Of a stretch of DNA of 64,000 nt, positions 1 to 6,322 are shown piece after piece. The stretch comes from Deltaproteobacteria bacterium UBA6601 (lineage in GTDB: Bacteria; Myxococcota_A; UBA796; UBA9615): NCBI GenBank assembly GCA_002433485.1, contig DJIF01000021.1, forward strand, positions 1-64,000. Reading direction: 5' to 3'. The translations under genes were made by a program, and so were the position numbers. Below the pieces are notes generated by a model, which ran no database searches, was not told the origin of the DNA, and was given only the letters and a program-made list of their open reading frames with translations. Every line of letters begins with the position of its first letter. Position 1 is the first letter of the stretch.

Positions 1-293
1 CCCTGATGCTCTCCGGGGCCAGCAAAGCCGACGTCGCCACCGCCCTCGAGCTTCTTCTTGATGGCCCGCTGGGCGGCTTCCAGGGTTCCGACCGGCGGTA
101 GGGGAGCAAACCCGCCAGCGCGGTTAGGCGCGTAGATCTTCCAGGGCTTCTCTTTGCCGTCGTCGTCCAGGATGCTGCGCCCGACTGCTTCGGCGGCCTG
201 AGCCGCAGTCTTTGCTGCCGGCTGGCCCAGCTCCACCTCGAGCACAGTCTTTGGGCCTCCGATTACCTCTACGAGGATGGCTGTTTTGGCCAC
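1..293 (-). CDS. Unidentified protein, 3' end cut by window edge
   Basis: An uninterrupted frame of 97 codons runs from a GTG at 293 off the left edge with no stop. The start is well supported: AAGGAG (complement of 301-306) lies seven bases upstream. The visible protein begins VAKTAILVEVIGG and continues with an Ala-rich helix-like stretch, an acidic DDDGKEKPW turn, a Pro/Gly segment and a Lys-rich helix. The strand-turn-strand opening could suit a small alpha/beta fold, but I do not recognise a family. It is divergent from the MopE-repeat gene that starts at 578 and shares a 284-base intergenic region rich in inverted repeats. Confidence 0.7.
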   Translation of the reverse strand, partial: MAKTAILVEVIGGPKTVLEVELGQPAAKTAAQAAEAVGRSILDDDGKEKPWKIYAPNRAGGFAPLPPVGTLEAAQRAIKKKLEGGGDVGFAGPGEHQ

Positions 294-386
294 GGCTTAA
301 CTCCTTGCGCGGTACTTAGGTCCATGCCTCGGGCAGCGTGATGAACTCTCCGGTCAGAGGCTATCAGACTGGCTTTCATCCCGGAA

Positions 387-426
387 CATCGCCAGATGTC
401 TCAAGAATTGCGGCGAGCTGGCGATG
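387..426. promoter_or_regulatory. Nine-base inverted repeat between divergent genes
   Basis: CATCGCCAG at 387-395 is exactly complementary to CTGGCGATG at 418-426, with a 22-base spacer. It lies between the two divergent starts at 293 and 578. It could be a hairpin in a leader or a two-site operator. There is no T-tract, so it does not look like an intrinsic terminator. Confidence 0.4.
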
Positions 427-482
427 AAGTAGCTGGGGCGTGCAGCCCGGTAAGTTTCAAGTGCGCTTAAGTGCAAGGAAAA

Positions 483-495
483 GTTCGGCCCGAAC
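483..495. promoter_or_regulatory. Short palindrome upstream of MopE-repeat gene
   Basis: GTTCG-GCC-CGAAC is a 13-base inverted repeat with five-base arms, ten bases left of a second palindrome at 505-524. It may be part of a control region for the gene starting at 578. The half sites are ordered GTTC...GAAC, the reverse of the recA palindrome in this window, so I do not call it an SOS box. Confidence 0.3.
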
Positions 496-504
496 ACCGT
501 TCTG

Positions 505-524
505 GTCAATCATGTAAGATTGAC
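505..524. promoter_or_regulatory. Operator-like palindrome GTCAATC-N6-GATTGAC
   Basis: Seven-base arms with a six-base spacer form a perfect 20-base dyad 53 bases upstream of the preferred ATG at 578. The size fits a helix-turn-helix dimer site. No regulator gene is adjacent, so the protein that would bind it is unknown. Confidence 0.45.
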
Positions 525-577
525 GATTCGGAGTGCTCCCTTTCGGTTTGCGTATTGGGGGCGCGATGGAGAGCCTA

Positions 578-3500
578 ATGACAAGTGAAATGACCCGCCC
601 AGTCCATTTTTTACTGATCACCCTCATCATGTTAGCGGGCTATGCCTGCGGCGATTGTGAAGACAGCGATGGTGACGGTGTCACCACCTGCGATGGTGAC
701 TGCAACGACGCCAACCCCAATATCTTTCCGGATGCTACAGAGATCTGTAACGGAGTGGATGACGATTGCAGTGGTCTCGCCGATCAGAGCTTTGATCGTG
801 ATGCAGATGGACACCTCGAGACCGCCAGTTGCCCTGGCGTCGTTGGCGCTGATGACTGTAACGACGAAGACCCGACCGTCTTTGGTGGTGCGACTGAAGT
901 CTGCGATGAAATAGATCACAACTGCGATGGTGATCCCTACGCAGGGGCACTTGAGACTTCCGACTATTGCCCCGATCTGGACGGGGACGGTTATCCCAAT
1001 GGTCCGGCAGAATCCAACTGCGGTGGTGCGGGTTGGGCGGACTGCAGCCTGGAAACCGACTGCGACGATCAAGCCCCAGGGGTCAGCCCTGCCGTGATAG
1101 AGCAGTGTGATGGTGTCGATGAAGACTGCGACGGTGTAATTGATAATGGCTTCGACGCAGATGGTGATGGCAGCACCAGCTGCGGTGCTGATGGCTCCAG
1201 CCCCAGCGCCGATGATGACTGCGACGACAACGATGCGCAGCGCTTTCCCAGCAACCCTGAGGTCTGCGACGCCGTTGATAACGACTGTGATGGCGCTGCC
1301 GATAACGGCTTTGATGGGGATGGTGATGGTCAGACCACCTGTGGTGCTGACGGTGATCTGGCGACGCTGACTGACAACGACTGTGACGACAGTTCCAACG
1401 CGGTCTATCCAGGTGCTCCCGAAATCTGTGACAGTCTCGACAATGACTGCAATGGCCAGATCGATGACAACACCGTGGTGGTTGAGTGGTACCCGGATCT
1501 TGACAGCGACACGTTTGGCGATCTCAGCGCTACCGCCATCAGCTCCTGCGCCCAACCGTCCGGGAGCTACGTTTCCAACAGAGATGACTGTGATGATGGC
1601 GACGCGGCCATCAACCCGACTGGCACGGAGATCTGCGACGGTCTGGACAACGACTGCGCCAACGGCATCGATGATGGTTTCAATGGTGACGGCGATCCTG
1701 TGACCAGCTGTGGTGGTGACTGTGATGACGCTAATTCACTGACCTATCCTGGGGCCGCAGAGGTTTGTGACGGGCAGGACAACGATTGTGACAACGTGGT
1801 GCCGGCCAACGAGACCGATGACGATACCGATTTTTTCGTCGAGTGCTCTCCGTGGGTAGGAGTAGCCGGCCTGGCCGGTGGCGACTGCGACGATGACAAT
1901 GCGCAAGCTAACCCCAACGGCACTGAGGTCTGCGATGGGGTGGACAACGACTGTGCCAACGGGGTGGATGATGGTCAGACCGACGCGGACGTAGATGGCT
2001 CGGCCAGCTGCGTTGACTGCGATGACGGTGATCCGGCCAATTTCCCTGGTAATCCTGAGGTCTGCGACGGTCAGGACAATGACTGTGACAGCTCTACTAA
2101 TGAGCAGACCATCGACCTCGACGGTGACGGATCAAGCCCCTGTGATGGTGATTGTGACGATAACGACGCGGCGGAGAATGTTGATGACGTAGACGCTGAT
2201 GGTTACTCCACCTGTACCGGTGACTGCGACGACGACACTCCTCTGGTCAATCCTGCCGAGCCAGAGTACTGCGATGCGGTGGATAACGACTGCGACGGCG
2301 ATGCTGATCCTGTCAATGCCCTGCCCGATGGTGATGGTGATGGGTTTGTGGGTACGGCTTGTACCGATCCGAGCACCGGACAGGCCGGCACCGACTGTGA
2401 TGACTCCAACCCGGCGGTCTTTCCAGTCCTTGAATACAGCTCTGGGATGCAACGCCAGTGCCGGCCGGCGGTCTACCCTGGCTTCCGTCACCAGTGGCAT
2501 CAATTCGAGGCCTCCAATCCGGCCTATTTCCTCGACGGGTCGGGAACGCACTACCTCTACTTCCGGGGGCGTCGTACTCCAGCTGACCGAGCCTTCGGCG
2601 TGGTCTCATCCAGCGATGGTGTCAACTGGTCCCAGCCTGCGGCGGCTCCGATGTTTGAGGTGGCAGCATCGGGTTGGGACACAAGCAAAATTGCAGCTCC
2701 TTCGGTGATCTATGTTCCCTCGCTGGTGGGCGGCACGGTTCCGGCGCGGCCCTACCTGATGGCCTATACTGCGGACAACGGCAGCAACACTGATGTCGGG
2801 CTCGCCACTGCAGTCAGCCCTGAGGGGCCCTTTGAGCGCATCGGTCCGGATGGCTCGACGACACTCTCAGCGCCGGTCTTGGAGCATGGGTCGGGAGCTG
2901 CTGACCTGGACAATCGCAAGGCGCATCATCCCTTCCTGCATCGGGACTCTAGCGGGGTTCTGTTTATGTGGTACACCGGTCGCAGCACCAGCGACGACTA
3001 CAATGTTCTCTATGCCACCTCGGTGGATGGGATAACCTGGCAGAAGTTTGATACGACGGCACCAGGAACTCCTGACGCCCTGCTTGCGGTGGGTGCTTCG
3101 GGCGAGTGGGACGACACCAAGGTCCAGTTCCCGACCGTTCGGCTCAACACTGATCCGCTGAATACGACGCAGACCTTTGAGGTCTGGTACGCCGGTAAAA
3201 GCGGCATCACTCAAGGTGGCGTGGCGCGCGGCGAGAACAGCATTGCCTGGGAGCGTCATCCCCTAAACCCCTGCATTCCAGCCTACAGCGATCCCGCCCG
3301 TATCGATGGCAAGGATGTGGCCAAGATGGACCGTCGCTTTGAGCCCTCATCCGATCCGGTTGCGGCAGCCGCAGGTGCTGGGGTGTACCACCTTTACTAC
3401 CACTCCAAGGTCAACGCAGGCGCCGGCGAGATTTACGGCAGCGTCGCTGGTAACAGCAACGGTGATGTTCATTACGTCGCCTATGCGATCAATCATGCTC

Positions 3501-3799
3501 CCCAGTTGGCCTTGACCGGGATCACTAACGGGGCAACAGTCAGCTCACCTCTTGACCTCAGCGGTACGATCACCGACACCGGCCCCGACACGGTGCAGTT
3601 GACTCTTTCAGTCGACGGGGTTGAGCAGGGGGATTCCGCCACCATCACTGCGGCGGACAGTAGCAACTTCGACGTTCAGACGACCGACTTCACCTTCCCT
3701 CAGCTTGCCCTCAGCTCAGGCACCCACGTCTTGAAGGTGTCCGTATCTGACCAGGGAGGCGCTGAGCGAAGCCAGTCCATCGCCGTAACCGTTCCCTGA
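578..3799 (+). CDS. MopE-repeat surface protein with glycosidase-like propeller and Ig-like domain
   Basis: A predicted exported protein of 1073 residues. I prefer the ATG at 578 because GGAG at 568-571 lies six bases upstream; in-frame starts at 533 and 566 have poorer sites. Residues 1-26 form a signal sequence ending near GYAC, a weak lipobox. Residues about 37-620 hold ten full and two partial MopE-type repeats of the form DCDD...P...E.CDG.DNDC, a Cys/Asp pattern thought to bind metal. Residues about 638-965 have blade-like motifs (YLYFRGR, FMWYTGR, FEVWYAGK) of the five-bladed propeller of the GH43/GH32/GH68 superfamily; catalytic residues cannot be assigned by eye. An Ig-like domain closes the protein. 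I infer a cell-surface protein that may bind glycan; activity is unproven. Confidence 0.85.
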   Translation: MTSEMTRPVHFLLITLIMLAGYACGDCEDSDGDGVTTCDGDCNDANPNIFPDATEICNGVDDDCSGLADQSFDRDADGHLETASCPGVVGADDCNDEDPTVFGGATEVCDEIDHNCDGDPYAGALETSDYCPDLDGDGYPNGPAESNCGGAGWADCSLETDCDDQAPGVSPAVIEQCDGVDEDCDGVIDNGFDADGDGSTSCGADGSSPSADDDCDDNDAQRFPSNPEVCDAVDNDCDGAADNGFDGDGDGQTTCGADGDLATLTDNDCDDSSNAVYPGAPEICDSLDNDCNGQIDDNTVVVEWYPDLDSDTFGDLSATAISSCAQPSGSYVSNRDDCDDGDAAINPTGTEICDGLDNDCANGIDDGFNGDGDPVTSCGGDCDDANSLTYPGAAEVCDGQDNDCDNVVPANETDDDTDFFVECSPWVGVAGLAGGDCDDDNAQANPNGTEVCDGVDNDCANGVDDGQTDADVDGSASCVDCDDGDPANFPGNPEVCDGQDNDCDSSTNEQTIDLDGDGSSPCDGDCDDNDAAENVDDVDADGYSTCTGDCDDDTPLVNPAEPEYCDAVDNDCDGDADPVNALPDGDGDGFVGTACTDPSTGQAGTDCDDSNPAVFPVLEYSSGMQRQCRPAVYPGFRHQWHQFEASNPAYFLDGSGTHYLYFRGRRTPADRAFGVVSSSDGVNWSQPAAAPMFEVAASGWDTSKIAAPSVIYVPSLVGGTVPARPYLMAYTADNGSNTDVGLATAVSPEGPFERIGPDGSTTLSAPVLEHGSGAADLDNRKAHHPFLHRDSSGVLFMWYTGRSTSDDYNVLYATSVDGITWQKFDTTAPGTPDALLAVGASGEWDDTKVQFPTVRLNTDPLNTTQTFEVWYAGKSGITQGGVARGENSIAWERHPLNPCIPAYSDPARIDGKDVAKMDRRFEPSSDPVAAAAGAGVYHLYYHSKVNAGAGEIYGSVAGNSNGDVHYVAYAINHAPQLALTGITNGATVSSPLDLSGTITDTGPDTVQLTLSVDGVEQGDSATITAADSSNFDVQTTDFTFPQLALSSGTHVLKVSVSDQGGAERSQSIAVTVP
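688..2440 (+). repeat. MopE-type Cys/Asp repeat array (about 12 units)
   Basis: A coding tandem array of units of about 40-55 residues, each with DCDD, a variable acidic stretch with Pro, then E.CDG.DNDCDG. Units are degenerate at DNA level, so the array is old. Several spacers carry DGDGD calcium-type loops. Two late units, near 2140-2200 and 2395-2450, lack the second half. Confidence 0.85.
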
Positions 3800-3836
3800 G
3801 CGGTGTTGGTCGGTTCTGTTGAGAGTTGTTCTCGCG

Positions 3837-3865
3837 TTGACCTGTTGAAGGGGCGTGGATAAGCT
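3837..3865 (+). promoter_or_regulatory. Candidate sigma-70 promoter for rpsA
   Basis: TTGACC at 3837-3842 is followed after 17 bases by TAAGCT at 3860-3865. The expected transcript start, near 3872, falls almost on the ATG at 3874, and no good ribosome binding site precedes that ATG. Either the message is nearly leaderless or the true promoter is farther upstream. Confidence 0.3.
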
Positions 3866-3873
3866 CCGCGGCC

Positions 3874-5631
3874 ATGGCTGATTCAACTGATTCTGAACAG
3901 GCCCCCGTGGCTCCTTCATCCGTTATCCGGCGACGCCGACCTTCAGCGCAGCAGACCGCATCGGCAGAAGATTCTGCTGAAGGTGGCAGTGCGCCGGCTG
4001 AGGAGTTAACTCTTGAGCCGGCCGCAGCCGCTCCTGAGGCTACTGCGGAGGAGCTGGCGGCAGCGCAAGTGACAAAGGGTCCAGCTGTTGACGAAGTGAG
4101 CGCTCTTTTGGCTCAGCAGTCTGAGGCCACTGCTGGGGCTACACACGATGAGGCTGCCCTTGATCCAGCCGCTCTGAAGGCCTCGCCGCAGAAGCCTGTC
4201 GTTGAAGAGCAGGACTTTGCGACGCTGCTAGCCGCCCACGGTGGGCTGTCGGCGTTCAAGCCCGGTCAACGAGTCAAGGGCACCATTCTCTCAATCTCGG
4301 ACTCTACGGTTTTCATTGATGTGGGGGCAAAGTCGGAAGCGACTCTCGAGCGCCGGGAGCTGCTGGATGATGAAGGCGCCCTCACTCATCAGGTGGGGGA
4401 CGCGCTTGAAGCTTCTGTAATCCGGGCCTCCGAGGGCGGCGGCTTACAGTTGTCTCTGGGCGCTCTAAAGGCGCAGATTCTTTCCGAATTGTTGTCGACA
4501 GCGGTGGAGACCCAGGTGCCCGTTGAGGGTCGGGTCACCGGTACCAATGAAGGTGGGCTTGAGGTGCGAGTCGGGGGCAGGCGTGCTTTTTGTCCTCGTT
4601 CTCAAATTGATAGCTACGGTGCTGGGCCGTTGGAGGACTATGTAGGTCGCACTTTCCGTTTTGTGGTGACTCGCTACGAGGAATCGGGGCGGAATCTGGT
4701 TCTGTCGCGGCGTAAGTTGCTGGAGTTGGAGTCCAAGGAACTGGCCGCGGAGACCCGGGGCAGCCTGGAGGTCGGCGCGATTCTCAGTGGCGTGGTCCGC
4801 AAGGTGATGCCTTTTGGTGCCTTTGTCGATCTTGGCGGGCTCGATGGTCTGGTTCATGTAAGTGAGATCTCATGGAGCCGAGTCGAAGATCCGTCCCAGG
4901 TGGTCTCGGTGGGAGACTCAGTACAGGTCAAGGTGCTCTCCATCGATGGAGAGAAGGACCGCATTTCCCTGTCGCTGCGTCAGGCTTCAGCTAACCCATG
5001 GGAAGGCGCTAAAGGACGTTATGAGGTGGGTTCTACCCATACGGGCAAGGTCGCGCGCCTTGCCGACTTTGGTGCCTTTGTGGATCTGGAAGATGGCATC
5101 GAGGGGCTTATTCATGTCAGTGAGATTGATTGGAATAAGCGGATTCAGCACCCCCAGGAGATTCTTGAAGTTGGTCAGGAGGTTAGCTTTGTGATCAAAG
5201 AGGTGGACGCTAAGCGCAACCGCCTCTCCTTGTCCATGAAGCGGGTAGGTCCGGACCCCTGGGCTGAGGTTGCGGGAGGCCTTAAGGTTGGCTCGGAACT
5301 GGAAGTCACGGTCGAGAAGGTGGCGGATTTTGGTGTGTTTTGCGTTATCGCTCCTGGAGTTACTGGTCTTTTGCCCAACTCGCAGGCGGTGCTTGGGCGC
5401 AGCGGCAATATCCGTCGTGAGTTTCAGCCAGGCAAGTCGGTCAAGGTTGCTGTCCTGGCGCTAGATCGGCGTGCTCGGAAGGTTACCCTCTCGCAGCGGG
5501 CCCTTGATGCTGGCGGTGGTGCCGCTGACTACAAGGCGTATCGAAAACAGCTTGCCAAAGAGCAGTCAGATGAGCCCTCTGCGCTGGCATTGGCCTTGGC
5601 TGCAGCCCAGCAGAAGCAGGGCAAGGACTAA
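3874..5631 (+). CDS. rpsA: 30S ribosomal protein S1 (five S1 domains)
   Basis: Ribosomal protein S1 binds mRNA on the small subunit and helps initiation, especially on messages with weak Shine-Dalgarno sites. Five S1 OB-fold repeats are visible at about residues 128-195, 218-285, 300-370, 385-455 and 472-545. Repeats 3 and 4 carry the classic pattern FGAFVDL...GL.HVSE. The first 115 residues are an Ala/Glu-rich low-complexity extension with RRRR near residue 20. Length is 585 residues, close to the usual 550-580, with one fewer repeat than the six of E. coli. The ATG at 3874 has no clear ribosome binding site. The gene is monocistronic and followed by a strong hairpin. Confidence 0.9.
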   Translation: MADSTDSEQAPVAPSSVIRRRRPSAQQTASAEDSAEGGSAPAEELTLEPAAAAPEATAEELAAAQVTKGPAVDEVSALLAQQSEATAGATHDEAALDPAALKASPQKPVVEEQDFATLLAAHGGLSAFKPGQRVKGTILSISDSTVFIDVGAKSEATLERRELLDDEGALTHQVGDALEASVIRASEGGGLQLSLGALKAQILSELLSTAVETQVPVEGRVTGTNEGGLEVRVGGRRAFCPRSQIDSYGAGPLEDYVGRTFRFVVTRYEESGRNLVLSRRKLLELESKELAAETRGSLEVGAILSGVVRKVMPFGAFVDLGGLDGLVHVSEISWSRVEDPSQVVSVGDSVQVKVLSIDGEKDRISLSLRQASANPWEGAKGRYEVGSTHTGKVARLADFGAFVDLEDGIEGLIHVSEIDWNKRIQHPQEILEVGQEVSFVIKEVDAKRNRLSLSMKRVGPDPWAEVAGGLKVGSELEVTVEKVADFGVFCVIAPGVTGLLPNSQAVLGRSGNIRREFQPGKSVKVAVLALDRRARKVTLSQRALDAGGGAADYKAYRKQLAKEQSDEPSALALALAAAQQKQGKD

Positions 5632-5686
5632 CCGCTCAGGGCTCTTTTTCAGCCCGGCTCCGTGCCGGCCTCACCTCCAGAACGAG

Positions 5687-5712
5687 ATCGGGCCGCCCGA
5701 AGGCGGCCCGAT
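5687..5712. terminator. Perfect 11-bp hairpin between convergent genes
   Basis: ATCGGGCCGCC pairs exactly with GGCGGCCCGAT around a CGAA loop. It sits between the rpsA stop at 5631 and the stop of the opposing lipoprotein gene at 5734, so it could serve both strands. Neither side has a strong T-tract; the stability of the stem is the main evidence. Confidence 0.65.
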
Positions 5713-5733
5713 AAAGGCTCGGCGCAAAAAGAG

Positions 5734-6219
5734 CTAGTCGATTCCGAGAATGAAGTACTGGGTGTCACTGGGGGTGAACACCAGCCCTTCACCGGTGACG
5801 CTGCCCTCGGGGACCGTGAAGGTAACCACCGAGATATTGTCGTCCAGGCTCTTGTCAGAGAGGTCAATGTCGTTCTCATCGATGTCGCTGATGTCGGCGT
5901 CAGGCTCGTAGTCATTGCCGCCGGTCTCAAGCATCGCGGCCTGACCATCAAAAGTGCAGAACCAGAAGTCCTCAACCACGAACTCGTCTACTGGTGCATC
6001 GGGTTCTGAGACCATATAGACGCCAACCTCAGCCCCAGCAGTGGTCACCGATGGTGAGACTCCCACTACTTCGAAGGTTGCCATGCCAGTAACGGCCAGG
6101 CGTGGCGCGAAGGCGCCGTCCTCAAAGCCCTCATGGGTTCCAAAGAACTCGGCACATCCCGTAAGGGAGAGCAGCATGGCACATGATAGGACCAGAGGGA
6201 GCTTGCGGTGTCTGAGCAT
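5734..6219 (-). CDS. Small acidic lipoprotein of unknown function
   Basis: A 161-residue predicted lipoprotein. Residues 1-22 are a signal peptide (MLRHRK, a hydrophobic core, then LTGC), giving a lipidated Cys at 22. The mature part looks beta-rich and has an acidic stretch of alternating D and I residues (DADISDIDENDIDLSD) near residues 110-125, which may bind calcium or be an exposed loop. A weak AAAGGG site precedes the ATG. I recognise no family. It is divergent from the MopE/FG-GAP lipoprotein starting at 6323, so the two may share a control region. Confidence 0.75.
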   Translation of the reverse strand: MLRHRKLPLVLSCAMLLSLTGCAEFFGTHEGFEDGAFAPRLAVTGMATFEVVGVSPSVTTAGAEVGVYMVSEPDAPVDEFVVEDFWFCTFDGQAAMLETGGNDYEPDADISDIDENDIDLSDKSLDDNISVVTFTVPEGSVTGEGLVFTPSDTQYFILGID

Positions 6220-6240
6220 TGAAGAAACCCTTTCTGGGGC

Positions 6241-6286
6241 ATGAAGTACGTTGGTAAGGCTAGCTTACTTCATTCCGCTTCGGAAG
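6241..6286. promoter_or_regulatory. Overlapping inverted repeats between divergent lipoprotein genes
   Basis: ATGAAGTA at 6241-6248 pairs with TACTTCAT at 6266-6273. Inside it GTAAG at 6254-6258 pairs with CTTAC at 6264-6268, sharing bases with the outer arm, so the two pairings exclude each other. A third dyad, TTCCG-CTT-CGGAA, follows at 6274-6286. All lie in the 103-base gap between starts at 6219 and 6323. Confidence 0.45.
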
Positions 6287-6322
6287 GCATTGTTGTGCCC
6301 GTCTGTGCTAATCAGATCAGCC

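Noticed and set aside
632..1555. 307-codon frame on the minus strand inside the first MopE array
   Set aside because: It is the antisense of the Asp/Cys repeats and reads as a Val/Ile-rich string with no start site or family; similar shadows lie opposite the other arrays.
688..2440. Regular DNA periodicity that could suggest a CRISPR array
   Set aside because: The repeats are in frame, degenerate, and code for the MopE protein motif; there are no identical direct repeats with unique spacers.
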